Part shown: positions 19,147 through 28,275 of the stretch, piece by piece | How positions within the stretch are numbered: the stretch's first letter is position 1 | Layout of the letters: each line of letters opens with the position of its first letter | NCBI RefSeq assembly: GCF_000830985.1 | Contig: NZ_CP007151.1 | Span: forward strand, 496,001-560,000 | Source: Marinobacter similis | GTDB lineage: Bacteria > Pseudomonadota > Gammaproteobacteria > Pseudomonadales > Oleiphilaceae | Direction of reading: 5' to 3' | Length of the DNA stretch: 64,000 nucleotides | Notes under the pieces: generated by a model | Told to the model about the DNA's origin: nothing | The model's input: only the letters and a program-made list of their open reading frames with translations | Databases searched by the model: none | Program-made: the position numbers and the translations under genes

Positions 19147-20433
19147 TCAGTCGGCCACGGGCGCCACTGGACTCATTAACCACCGAACCGATCTGGCTTC
19201 AAGCCCCTGATTGGCTAACCCATTGCGTAGCGCACTCAGGCGGTCATAACTGTCGGCCCTGACATCCACCACCAGTTCGCCCCGAGACTGGCTGAAATTC
19301 ACCGAATTGAAGGTCACCGACTGGCCTCCCGGAAGCTCCGCGTATTCCTGACCGGTGTATTTCATCAGGGTGATAAAATCCAGATCCGGGCCATCGGAGC
19401 CCGCGACCCGCAGCTGACCCTGGATAACCCGCCGGACATTGCCCGCATGGGTGCGCCGATCGCCAGGAAACGCTTCCTGGTAGATTGCCATTGCCCGCTC
19501 CTGCAAATCACTGGCTTTGCGCTCGTGATACATCCCCATACCCACTTCCAGCGCAATCTGGACGCCGAACCAGACCGCCGCAACAGCGATCAAAGGCTTC
19601 CAAGGCTTGAACGGGCTCGCCGTGTCTGACCGGTTGGAAAACCGGCTCTGGCAGAGATTAATCGGGTGTGAGAGATGGTGATGATGAGCATGAGCCAGCA
19701 ATTCCAACGGCATCAATTCAAGAGTCTCGCGACGCACCAGCAATCGCCCTGGCGCCTTGAATTCGCTCACGATGGTCTGCTGCGCATCAAACTCCTGCTC
19801 GGTGGCATAGAGAGTCACCGGCACCTCTGGGACCACTTCCTCTGAGGGCGGGACGGCAAGCGTGTGAGCGAACATGCCCAGATTGACGGAGTGCATACTT
19901 AGCCACTCACCACGATCACTGACCATCAGCGCAATTTCGCCATCCAGACAGGCGGTCCAACCGCCTTCGGTGACCGGCAGCAACGACGCATCCGGGTAAA
20001 TCGCGTCCAGACGAACGTGTTCCCAGTTGCTGAACAGACTGACCCAATTGCGCATTCGCTCTTCATCAATGGCAGCCACACGATAGCCATCGTCGGTGTG
20101 CCGGCCCAGGGCCAAGTGCACCGAATCAATGTCTTGGGCAATCTGCTCTTCCACGGCGTAAGGCAGGGCCTGCTGGATGTATCGGCTTTGCTTGGCCGGG
20201 ATGTCCGCCAGGCAAAACAAGGCCTCATCGCCAGGAATCAGACCAATCAGCAAGACGTTGTCGAGGGCGTTCTGCCCCAGTGTTTGCTCAATTTCCCGCT
20301 GGGTATCCCCGGTGCCGCGCGCCTGGGTATCGCCGCTGGCATCATGCAGCACCCAGTTATACGAGAACGCCTCAGGGTTCTGCGCGGGGTCGGCCAGTGG
20401 TGGTACTGGCCGCACGTATAGGCGATAAGACAT
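19147..20433 (-). CDS. gspL: Type II secretion protein GspL
   Basis: A 428-aa platform protein linking the GspE ATPase to the inner membrane. The N-terminal two-thirds is the actin-like cytosolic GspL domain (VLLIGLIPGDEALFCLADIP; VEEQIAQDIDSVHLALG). One membrane helix follows (about 275-295, WKPLIAVAAVWFGVQIALE), then the periplasmic ferredoxin-like domain. A run of histidines (HAHHHHLSHP) before the membrane helix is unusual and may be chance. It overlaps nothing; two bases separate it from gspK. The frame is intact. Confidence 0.9.
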   Translation of the reverse strand: MSYRLYVRPVPPLADPAQNPEAFSYNWVLHDASGDTQARGTGDTQREIEQTLGQNALDNVLLIGLIPGDEALFCLADIPAKQSRYIQQALPYAVEEQIAQDIDSVHLALGRHTDDGYRVAAIDEERMRNWVSLFSNWEHVRLDAIYPDASLLPVTEGGWTACLDGEIALMVSDRGEWLSMHSVNLGMFAHTLAVPPSEEVVPEVPVTLYATEQEFDAQQTIVSEFKAPGRLLVRRETLELMPLELLAHAHHHHLSHPINLCQSRFSNRSDTASPFKPWKPLIAVAAVWFGVQIALEVGMGMYHERKASDLQERAMAIYQEAFPGDRRTHAGNVRRVIQGQLRVAGSDGPDLDFITLMKYTGQEYAELPGGQSVTFNSVNFSQSRGELVVDVRADSYDRLSALRNGLANQGLEARSVRWLMSPVAPVAD

Positions 20434-20435
20434 GG

Positions 20436-21445
20436 CTATCCTTCTGAAATGGTGAACGGCTCTTTGGTAATTCGGTTTTTTTGGCCGGTATCCCGTCGAA
20501 CCGTCCGAATTTCGCCTTCCGGGTTTCTGAAAACAGTGCTGACCATGTTCACAACCCGGTCATCGTAGGTAATCCTGGAAACGACTTCAAAAAAGCGCGT
20601 TTGCAGCCCAAGCCCTGCTGAGGTTAACCCTAGCCCGGCAAATTCTGGTAGCGCGAGAAAGTCCTGGAGGTTCACAAATGGCTCCTCCTCTCTCTTTTCC
20701 AGAATAGCGGCCGCCTGCGCATCCGTCAGCTCTTCACTGAGCGAACGTAACACCGCAGCGGTGGCAGTGTTCACGTTTATCCCCAGCCCGGAAACCGGAA
20801 GTGTCGCCACATGGGGGCGTAGTGCCTGGTAGATCTCTTCCGTCATCCCTTCCAGCAGCCGCAGCTCGGTCACACTAACGAAAGGCTGGTTGCCAGCCCG
20901 ATAAGCGGGTTCGGCCGATAGATATTGGCCATCTTCTGCCCCAGAGACACTGATAGTCTGGTCATTACCATCTATCCAGTCGACCAGCACGTCGACGTTG
21001 ATCGCTGAAACATCGAGGGCAGCGAAGAGCCGGGTCAAGCGTTCTTTGGTCAGGGTGTTAACCTGACCATTACCAGTCACCAGATCGTTCAGGTTAATTC
21101 GACCACCCAAATCATCGATCTGAACCTCGACTACGCCATTCTCATCTAATGGCAATATTGCCGCGTTCATGGCCCAGAACTCATCGAGACTGTCGATCAT
21201 CTCGCTTTCTTCTTTATCGTCCTCGTAATCTCTGACCAGAATCTGTCGGGCAAAGGCTTCCGCACCGAGCGCGATGCTCGTTCCCTGTTGCTGGGCCAGG
21301 TAATGCCCGGCCTTGAACACCCGGATGCTCTGTTGCTGGGTCATCCCGGAGGTCAGCATTACTACCAGCGCCATCGCCAGCAATACCATGATCAGGCCAC
21401 GCCACGCTCTCTGAACGGGAATCGGCTAGCACGGACTTGTTTCAT
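20436..21445 (-). CDS. gspK: Type II secretion minor pseudopilin GspK, frame-disrupted
   Basis: The large minor pseudopilin that caps the pseudopilus tip. The prepilin leader lies at the start (RERGVA, then LIMVLLAMALVVMLTSGM), followed by the GspK helix-hairpin-helix and saposin-like region (VNTATAAVLRSLSEELTDAQ; INLNDLV). The start is ATG 21445, which overlaps the TGA of gspJ. One missing base near 21397 (GCC-TGATC instead of GCC-CTG-ATC) breaks the frame inside the leader. The downstream ATG at 21389 alone would lose the cleavage site. Repaired length is about 336 aa. Confidence 0.88.
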
Positions 21446-22200
21446 CAGCCACCCTGCCCCTGAGTACCGGGATCCGCCGAATCGTCAGCGCCCTCTTCGG
21501 CTTCTGTTTCGCTCGCCGCTTCGTTGGCCTGATTCACCACGCCCTGCGCGTCTTCCGCATTAAAGTCCGGCAGCACAAAGGTGCGCACCAGTTCGCCGTA
21601 GCGTTCATGCTCCAGGGTTATCTCGATCCCCATGGGAAGTGACGTCTCTGGGCGGCTGCCGGGCGACAGGCCCGCCATGGTTTCATCACTCGGCCATTCC
21701 GGTTGCCAGGCGCGTTGATCGTTGAGAAAACGCACTTCAAAGTCCAGAACACCTTCCAACAACAACACGTCTCTACTATTGTCTTCCTGCCCCTGATCGA
21801 CCAGCGGCCAGTATCGGCGCCGGAGTTCCTCACCGGTGTATTCCCAGGCTACCCGTTGCAGTCCACTGCGGCGTGACCCCAGAGGGTTCCGCCAACCCTG
21901 CCGGGTCAGCATGAGGGCAAAATCGTCCTCCCGACTGGTCAACGCAACCTTATAATCGCCATACACATCTCGCGCCGGTCGATTTACCACCTGCATCAGA
22001 TCGCGCTCGAGCAGCAACATGGCCCGCTGGAGTCCATCGAACTCTTCAGCCAGTTCGTTCACCCGATCCCGGGACGTGATCACACCGCTTAACACTTGCC
22101 ACACGCCCAGACCAATCACCGCCGTGATGGTAACGGCAATGAGAACCTCAAGCAGCGTGAAGCCACTCTGCGACCGGGTTGGGTGCGGGCGAAGGCTCAT
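21445..22200 (-). CDS. gspJ: Type II secretion minor pseudopilin GspJ
   Basis: A 251-aa minor pseudopilin of the tip complex with GspK and GspI. The prepilin cleavage site and helix (QSGFTLLEVLIAVTITAVIG) are at residues about 11-32, preceded by a basic leader. A beta-rich globular domain follows and ends in an acidic tail (SETEAEEGADDSADPG). The stop overlaps the gspK start and the start overlaps the gspI stop by one base. The frame is intact. Confidence 0.92.
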   Translation of the reverse strand: MSLRPHPTRSQSGFTLLEVLIAVTITAVIGLGVWQVLSGVITSRDRVNELAEEFDGLQRAMLLLERDLMQVVNRPARDVYGDYKVALTSREDDFALMLTRQGWRNPLGSRRSGLQRVAWEYTGEELRRRYWPLVDQGQEDNSRDVLLLEGVLDFEVRFLNDQRAWQPEWPSDETMAGLSPGSRPETSLPMGIEITLEHERYGELVRTFVLPDFNAEDAQGVVNQANEAASETEAEEGADDSADPGTQGQGG

Positions 22201-22574
22201 CAGTTTTGCCCCAGGAACGCTGACAGAGAATGCACCGGCGCGGGCTCCGCCCCCTCACTGCGATAGCGAGACACCGTCACTTCAACGCGTCTCATGGTGG
22301 GCTCTTGGGTGGCCAGCACCGCAGTGGTCACCTGCCACCTGAAAGGACCGTAATCAGTATCGCGGGAATTTTCGGAGATTCCAGGCAGGTTCTCGGCCAG
22401 ACGCAGCTCATTGATCCGGTTATCCGCCAACCAGGCGGCCAGGGTTTTATCGCGGACTCGTTCGTAGCTGGAGATGTACTGACTCCCCACTTCCGCCGCC
22501 GCCGTGGCAATCAGGCCAAACACCAGCAACGCAACCAGAACCTCAATGAGCGTGAAGCCTCTGTGATTGTTCAC
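22200..22574 (-). CDS. gspI: Type II secretion minor pseudopilin GspI
   Basis: A 124-aa minor pseudopilin with the cleavage site HRGFTLIEVLVALLVFG at residues 4-20 and a short globular domain (KTLAAWLADNRINELRL is the family's conserved segment). It nucleates the tip complex in known systems. It overlaps gspH by four bases. The frame is intact. Confidence 0.92.
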   Translation of the reverse strand: MNNHRGFTLIEVLVALLVFGLIATAAAEVGSQYISSYERVRDKTLAAWLADNRINELRLAENLPGISENSRDTDYGPFRWQVTTAVLATQEPTMRRVEVTVSRYRSEGAEPAPVHSLSAFLGQN

Positions 22575-23107
22575 AAATCTTCCTCGTCATCACCGGGCTT
22601 GCGCCATTCCAGCTCCGATACACCATCGGACGCAAGGATATGCAGGTAGTCGCTGTTTTTACCGGCGGTAAACTCAATCTCAAAAGGCGTGGTTTCGCCG
22701 CTGGAGAAAAACACGACGTCTGGGCGCAACTTGTCTTCGGTCGAGGCCAGTCTCGGGGAATCGCTTTCGATGAACTTGGTCACGACCAGCCACTCCGGAA
22801 AACTGCCCGGACGGAACAAACGTTCTCCGGAAGCTGCCCAGTCACCGGATTCATCTTCATAGGCGACGAACTGGTAACCCTCCTCCATCACCTGCACACC
22901 CAATTCGCGATTATTGAGAATCGCTTGCTCGGAGGCGGTTTGCATCAACAGGTACAGGTCGCGCACTTCGTTCTTAAGCTCCCGTTGCTGGGAGCTTCCG
23001 CCAAAGCTGAATACGGCCAGGGATGCCAGCAGTCCGACGATAATCAAGACAACCAGGATTTCCAGCAGCGTAAAGCCGGCTTGCCGCGTCCCGAGGCGCA
23101 CAATCAC
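22571..23107 (-). CDS. gspH: Type II secretion minor pseudopilin GspH
   Basis: A 178-aa minor pseudopilin linking the tip complex to the main GspG filament. The prepilin site is QAGFTLLEILVVLIIVGLLA near residue 10; the GspH domain follows (DLYLLMQTASEQAILNNREL; GVQVMEEGYQFVAYED). The start is directly next to the gspG stop. The frame is intact. Confidence 0.92.
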   Translation of the reverse strand: MIVRLGTRQAGFTLLEILVVLIIVGLLASLAVFSFGGSSQQRELKNEVRDLYLLMQTASEQAILNNRELGVQVMEEGYQFVAYEDESGDWAASGERLFRPGSFPEWLVVTKFIESDSPRLASTEDKLRPDVVFFSSGETTPFEIEFTAGKNSDYLHILASDGVSELEWRKPGDDEEDL

Positions 23108-23574
23108 TTATTCCTTGGTGTTCCAGGCGCTGATGTCCGCCGCGTCGCCTTCACCGCCTTCCTGGCCATCGGAACCGTAGGAATACAGATCGTAAGGCCC
23201 CTCAGTACCCGGGCTCACGTACTGGTACTCGGCACCCCAGGGATCTTCCGGAACACTTTTCAGGTAACCATCGGCGTTCCAGTTTTTGGGCTCGGGGCTG
23301 CCGCTAGGTTTGGACACCAGCGCTTCCAGACCTTGCTGGGTGGACGGGTACTGGCTGTTATCCAGCCGGTACAGGTCCAGCGCGTTGGCAATATTGCTGA
23401 GCTGGGTTTCGGCAACCGTGACTTTGGCTGATCACTCCGGCCCATGATGTTTGGCGCAACAATCGCCACCAGAAGCCCAAGAATTACCATCACCACCATG
23501 ATCTCGATCAGGGTGAAGCCGCGACTGTTGGTCCGCAGGTTCCTATTTCGATTCGTCATTGTTTCACTCGTCAT
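23108..23574 (-). CDS. gspG: Type II secretion major pseudopilin GspG, frame-disrupted
   Basis: The major subunit of the pseudopilus. The leader and helix read SRGFTLIEIMVVMVILGLLV, and the conserved C-terminal region is present (KNWNADGYLKSVPEDPWG; YQYVSPG; YDLYSYGSDGQEGGEG, the calcium-binding loop). One missing base near 23433, after GRSDQ, breaks the frame; restored, the sequence continues AKVTVAETQLSNIANALDLY as in the family, giving about 155 aa. The first or second in-frame ATG (23574 or 23559) may be the true start. Confidence 0.92.
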
Positions 23575-23624
23575 TGGAATGGAATTCCTTCGTTTTAAGT
23601 GGCATTCACGAGCACCTGCCGGGC

Positions 23625-24836
23625 CTAGCCCACCAGATTGCTCATGTTCAGAATTGGCAGCATGATGGCCAAGACAATAATCAGCACCACCACGCCCATT
23701 ATCAGCAGCATCATTGGCTCAAACAAACCAACAATGGCCGCAATCTTTGATTGCAGGGTGTTTTCCTGCATCCGGGCCGTTCGCTCCAGCATACTGTCCA
23801 GCTCACCGCTGGCCTCACCGCTTGCAATCATATGCAGCATCATCGGTGGGAAGTACCCGGTTTGGTCCAGCGAGCGATGCAGCGACCCGCCCTCACTGAC
23901 CTTTCGCGCCGCGTCCCGCAGTTCGCCCCGCAAATAATCGTTGGACAAGACCTCGCCCGCAATGCGCATAGCCTCCACCAACGGCACGCCACTGGTGGTC
24001 AGAATGCTCAGGGTACTGGCGTACCGGGCCGTGCTCACACCCCGCACCATGCCGGAAAATAACGGCAGGTGCAGCAGGCGTTTATGGAACTTCAGCCGGA
24101 ACGCCGGCCTGCTGAGCGCTAGCCGGAACGCGATCACCGCAATGATCAGGAGAACCAGAAGGTAGATACCGTAGCTGCCGAGGAAGTCCGATACGTTCAG
24201 CATGGCCTGGGTCAGGGTCGGCAATTCCTGCCCTTGCTTGAGGAACACGTCAATGATGTCCGGCACCACGTAGGTCAGCAGGAACACCACGATAGAAATC
24301 GCAACCACACTGAGAATGATGGGATAAATGGCGGCAAGCTGGATCTTTTGGCGGGCTTCCTGCCGGCTTTCCGTGTAATCAGCCAATCGGTTCAATACCA
24401 GATCCAGGTGGCCTGCGTGCTCGCCCGCAGACACAGTGGAGCGGTACAGGCGCGGAAAGGCGTTAGGAAATTCACCCAGACTTTCAGCCAGACCGTAGCC
24501 TTCCATTACCTTGGCCCGAATGGCAATGAGCATGCTGCGGATACGCGGCTTGGAGGACTGTTGTGCGGCTGCAGAAAGAGCCTGTTCCACCGGGATGCCA
24601 GACTGAATCAGTGTGGAGAGTTGGCGGGTCACCAGGGCAAGATCGGCCGCTGCCAATGAACCACGACGGCTTAGAGGGTTGGAGCGTACCTGTTTTTCCG
24701 TCGACGGCTCGACAGCCAACGGGGTCAAGCCTTTCTCTCGGAGCTGCTGGCGAACCGCGCGCGGCGCATCCGCCTCCATCACGCCGGTTTTCTGCTTGCC
24801 CCGGGTATCAAGTGCCTTGTAATCGTAAGCAGGCAT
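23625..24836 (-). CDS. gspF: Type II secretion platform protein GspF
   Basis: A 403-aa polytopic inner-membrane platform protein with two GspF domains (about 70-190 and 270-395) and three membrane helices (IILSVVAISIVVFLLTYVV; IYLLVLLIIAVIAF; LIMGVVVLIIVLAIMLPI). The conserved LSTLIQSGIPVEQALSA and LSILTTSGVPLVEAMRIAG repeats are present. The frame is intact and the length is standard. Confidence 0.95.
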   Translation of the reverse strand: MPAYDYKALDTRGKQKTGVMEADAPRAVRQQLREKGLTPLAVEPSTEKQVRSNPLSRRGSLAAADLALVTRQLSTLIQSGIPVEQALSAAAQQSSKPRIRSMLIAIRAKVMEGYGLAESLGEFPNAFPRLYRSTVSAGEHAGHLDLVLNRLADYTESRQEARQKIQLAAIYPIILSVVAISIVVFLLTYVVPDIIDVFLKQGQELPTLTQAMLNVSDFLGSYGIYLLVLLIIAVIAFRLALSRPAFRLKFHKRLLHLPLFSGMVRGVSTARYASTLSILTTSGVPLVEAMRIAGEVLSNDYLRGELRDAARKVSEGGSLHRSLDQTGYFPPMMLHMIASGEASGELDSMLERTARMQENTLQSKIAAIVGLFEPMMLLIMGVVVLIIVLAIMLPILNMSNLVG

Positions 24837-24839
24837 GGT

Positions 24840-26348
24840 TTATCGACCCCGGTAGGTAACGCGCAGAACTTCTTCCACACTGGTCACGCCGTCGAGTATC
24901 TTCTGCACGCCGTCTGCGTGGATGCTCGGCCCCCGCCTGCGGGCTGCCTTTTCCAAGTCCAGTTCACCGCCCCGTTTATCGATCAGCCCGCTGATCTCAT
25001 CGGTGATCTCCACCACTTCATAAATACCAATACGGCCGCGATAACCCAGATCGTTACAGTGCTCGCAGCCTTTCGCGCGGTAGAGAGTCGGCGGCAATGA
25101 CGGGTCCAGTTGCAGGAACTCACAGTGCTCCTCCGTGGGCGTGTATGCCTCACGACATTCGGTGCACAGCACCCGAACCAGGCGCTGAGCCAAAATACCC
25201 ACCAGACTCGACGAAATCAGGAACGGCTCGATGCCCATGTCCATCAAGCGGGTAATCGCGCCCACCGCCGTGTTGGTGTGCAGGGTGGAGAGCACCAGGT
25301 GGCCAGTCAAACTGGCCTGTACCGCGATTTCAGCTGTTTCGAGATCCCGGATCTCACCAATCATCACCACGTCCGGATCCTGACGCAGAATGGCCCGCAG
25401 GCCGCGAGCAAAGGTCATGTCGACCTTGGTGTTGACCTGGGTTTGACCAATACCGGGCAAGTCGTATTCGATCGGGTCTTCCACCGTGAGGATGTTGCGG
25501 CTGCGATCGTTGATTTCCTGCAGGGAGGCGTACAGCGTGGTCGATTTACCGGAACCCGTCGGGCCGGTGACCAGTAAAATGCCGTAGGGCCGATGAATCA
25601 GCTTCCGCAGCACCTTCAGATCGTCACCAGACATGCCCAGTGATTCCAGACGAATGGCGCCGGCCTGCTTGTCCAGCAGACGCAGCACTACCCTCTCGCC
25701 ACTGGACGATGGCATGGTCGACACCCGGATATCCACTTCCCGGCCGGCAACTCTCAGGGCAATCCGGCCGTCCTGGGGTACCCGTTTTTCAGCGATATCC
25801 AGCTTGGCCATAACCTTGATACGGGACACCAGCAGCGGCGCCAACGCCCGCTTGGGTTGCACTACCTCACGCAGGACACCATCAACGCGGAACCGCACCA
25901 CCAATCGCTTTTCATAGGTTTCGATATGCACGTCCGACGCGCTGGTCTTCACCGCTTCGGTCAGGATGGCATTGATCAGGCGAATGATCGGAGCGTCGTC
26001 TTCCTGCTCCAGAAGATCCTCGGTCTCGGGAACGGAATCCGCCAATGAGGCAAGATCCATATCGTCACCGATTCCCTCCACCATCTGCATGGCTTCAGCA
26101 GAATCGTTCTGATAGGCAGCGTTCAGGGCGTGGTCGAACCGGTCGGGATCAATGGTAGAGAACCGTGCTCGGCCACCGCTCACGCGGTTAGCTTCCGCGA
26201 GGGCAGAATGCGAGGCACCGGGCCGAATCAGGATGATCGGGTCCCCTTCCTCCGAGCGCGTCAGGATGACCCCATTGCGCTTGGCAAATGTAAAAGGAAG
26301 ACGGCCCAGCGGAGCATCCTGCTGCTGAAATTCAGATTCTGTAGTCAA
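24840..26348 (-). CDS. gspE: Type II secretion ATPase GspE
   Basis: A 502-aa hexameric cytosolic ATPase driving pseudopilus assembly. It has an N-terminal GspL-binding part, the Walker A loop GPTGSGKST, an Asp box (VEDPIEY), a Walker B region (LRQDPDVVMIGEIRD), a His box (LTGHLVLSTLHTNTA) and a CXXC zinc motif (CTEC...CEHC). The C-terminal segment RRRGPSIHADGVQKI is slightly unusual compared with the common MRSLREDGxxKV. It is the first gene of gspEFGHIJKLM and is divergent from gspC across 163 bases. The frame is intact. Confidence 0.95.
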   Translation of the reverse strand: MTTESEFQQQDAPLGRLPFTFAKRNGVILTRSEEGDPIILIRPGASHSALAEANRVSGGRARFSTIDPDRFDHALNAAYQNDSAEAMQMVEGIGDDMDLASLADSVPETEDLLEQEDDAPIIRLINAILTEAVKTSASDVHIETYEKRLVVRFRVDGVLREVVQPKRALAPLLVSRIKVMAKLDIAEKRVPQDGRIALRVAGREVDIRVSTMPSSSGERVVLRLLDKQAGAIRLESLGMSGDDLKVLRKLIHRPYGILLVTGPTGSGKSTTLYASLQEINDRSRNILTVEDPIEYDLPGIGQTQVNTKVDMTFARGLRAILRQDPDVVMIGEIRDLETAEIAVQASLTGHLVLSTLHTNTAVGAITRLMDMGIEPFLISSSLVGILAQRLVRVLCTECREAYTPTEEHCEFLQLDPSLPPTLYRAKGCEHCNDLGYRGRIGIYEVVEITDEISGLIDKRGGELDLEKAARRRGPSIHADGVQKILDGVTSVEEVLRVTYRGR

Positions 26349-26511
26349 GGTCTTCCCCGTCCCGAAATTCTTTTTTATTCAATCAATTCAGAAAGGCTAC
26401 CACAGGATATGGACCCGCTGAATAACTCTATACACTATACTGCCAATAATTCATTGCCGTCTGATAACCTGTGGACTTTTTCCGCCCACACAATTGCATC
26501 CAGGAAGATCA

Positions 26512-27159
26512 ATGCCTTTTAACAACCAACGGCTTCCTCTCCTCCTCACCGTTATCGCGGGCGCGGTCATGGTGGGTGTGACAGCCTGGCAGGTTTATAG
26601 TTTCTCCCAGGCCGAACGCCAGGGTGCGTCTTCATCAGACGCTCAGCAACTGGTCCGGGAAGGCAGAATTTGAGCCAGGCGCCGGAAGTGGATCTGACTA
26701 CGTTGGCCCTGTTTGGAACGGCCAGCCCGGAGGGCAGCGCGGGGCCGGTGGAAACTGAAAACCTGCCGGAAACCAACCTGCGCCTGTTTTTGAGGGGCGT
26801 TATGGCAGCAGACGGCGAATTTCCCGGCAGTGCCTGATTGAAGACCAGAAAGGCAACACCGAGGCATACCCTGTGGGCGATGAATTGCCCGGTAACGCCA
26901 AGCTTCGGTCCGTGCACGCTAACCGGGTGGTCATTGAGCGCGGTGGGAAGCTTGAAAATCTGTTCTTCCCTGAAGAAAAAAACCGTTCCGGCATGACCAT
27001 AGCGTCTGACAATCAAGATGAACCGCAACGGTCCGCGCCGGAACCCCAAATACCAACGTCCACACAGGCACCCTCACCTGCCGCTGATGAGCAGCGCAGA
27101 GAGGAAATTCGCCGACGCTTGAACAACTCAGGGAACGGCTGCGAAACAACAGTAACTGA
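26512..27159 (+). CDS. gspC: Type II secretion protein GspC, frame-disrupted
   Basis: The inner-membrane protein that connects the platform to the secretin. One membrane helix near the N-terminus (LLLTVIAGAVMVGVTAWQV) is followed by the homology region (LTTLALFGTAS; NLRLFLRGVMAADGEFPGSA; YPVGDELPGNAKLRSVHANR). The C-terminal part is short and helical (EIRRRLEQLRERLRNN), a coiled coil rather than a PDZ domain, as in XcpP-like members. Three missing bases (near 26668, 26835 and 27122) break it into four frames; repaired length about 216 aa. It is divergent from gspE. Normally gspD follows, but here a LapG-like gene does. Confidence 0.8.
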
Positions 27160-27167
27160 GGCCGCCA

Positions 27168-27832
27168 ATGGGCACTGCCGCTCGTACGCTCGGGTACCCT
27201 GCATCGCTGTTACCGGCACTTGTGCTGGCGACAGCCTTGGTCGGTGCCCTCGAGCTCAGCAGCCGCCTGATGAACTACGTGCAGCAGGAGTTCGGTACCG
27301 AGCTTTCGAACGCCTCGAGAACTGGCAGCGCCTGCACAAGCTCGCCGCCAATGCGCCGGTCGAGCGCCAGCTCGAGCTTGTGAACCGCTTTTTCAACCGC
27401 GTTAAATTTGTCAGCGATATTCGTCACTGGGGCGAGGAGGATTACTGGGCCACGCCGGTGGAATTGCTCACCACCAACGCCGGCGACTGCGAGGACTTCT
27501 CCATCGCCAAGTACCTGACCCTGAAATCCATGGGCGTACCGGATGACCAACTGCGTGTGGTGTATGTAAAAGCGCTGGAGCTGAACCAGGCCCACATGGT
27601 TCTGGCCTGGTACTCGGAACCCAATGCCGATCCGTTGATCCTCGACAACCTTATAAATGAGATAAAGGTTGCTTCCCAACGCACTGATCTTGAACCTGTT
27701 TACAGCTTTAATGGTGAAGGTCTTTGGCTAAACAACTCATCCGGCGGCGAAGGAGAGCGCATCGGCGAGGCGCAGAAGCTTTCCCGCTGGCAGGAATTGA
27801 ACGAGCGCCTGACCGACTCCCTACAGCAATGA
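27168..27832 (+). CDS. LapG-like transglutaminase-like cysteine protease, frame-disrupted
   Basis: An exported bacterial transglutaminase-like cysteine proteinase (BTLCP), the family of LapG, which cuts large surface adhesins and releases biofilm. An N-terminal hydrophobic segment (LLPALVLATALVGALELSS) exports or anchors it. The catalytic triad is visible: Cys in GDCEDFSIAKY, His in NQAHMVLAWY, Asp in LILDNLINEI. The family motifs WGEEDYWATPVELL and LRVVYVKAL are present. One missing base near 27300 breaks the frame after QQEFGTE; repaired length about 221 aa. It starts eight bases after gspC. No LapD or adhesin gene is in the window, so the link to biofilm release is by family only. Confidence 0.85.
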
Positions 27833-27856
27833 TAATCCCCATCTCTGGATGCTCAT

Positions 27857-27893
27857 CGATTTTCACAAAAATGCTTTATACTGTGAAAAATCG
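27857..27893. promoter_or_regulatory. Inverted repeat and -10 of the Xre-RES operon
   Basis: TTTTCACA (27860-27867) and TGTGAAAA (27882-27889) form a perfect 8-bp inverted repeat with near-matching flanks (CGAT / ATCG). The spacer contains a possible -10, TATACT (27877-27882). It lies 17 bases before the antitoxin start, where autorepression by the Xre protein is expected. Confidence 0.65.
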
Positions 27894-27909
27894 ACAAAGG
27901 AGCTCCATC

Positions 27910-28275
27910 ATGAGTACCGCACAGCTCCCCAACGAGCAAACACAAGACAAAGCACTGCTTGCAAAAGCCCTGCTCAACGCCGGGAAGGCCTTCGGCTTCA
28001 ACCAGACCGAACTGGCCGACATTGTGGGCCGGAACCGGACCGGGCTGGTGCGGGACGGCATTGATCCCGCCAGCAAGTCCGGTGAGCTCGCCCTGCTCTT
28101 CATTCGGCTTTACCGCAGCGTATTTGCGCTGACCGGCGGCGAACCTGCGGCCATGAAGCACTGGATAAACACCGAAAACCGTTACTTTGATGAAGTGCCG
28201 CGGCAGCTAATCAAATCGGCGGAAGGGCTGGTTCGGGTGAATCACTACCTGGATGCCATGCGAGGTAAGGTGTGA
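27910..28275 (+). CDS. Xre/MbcA/ParS-type antitoxin (DUF2384)
   Basis: A 121-aa antitoxin of the Xre-RES class. The N-terminal helix-turn-helix (AFGFNQTELADIVGRNRTGL) should bind the operator. The C-terminal toxin-binding domain (residues about 75-121) has MKHWINTENRYFDEVPRQLI, characteristic of the family. ATG 27910 has a good AAAGGAG site. Its stop overlaps the toxin start by four bases (GTGA), the usual order of antitoxin first. The frame is intact. Confidence 0.9.
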   Translation: MSTAQLPNEQTQDKALLAKALLNAGKAFGFNQTELADIVGRNRTGLVRDGIDPASKSGELALLFIRLYRSVFALTGGEPAAMKHWINTENRYFDEVPRQLIKSAEGLVRVNHYLDAMRGKV

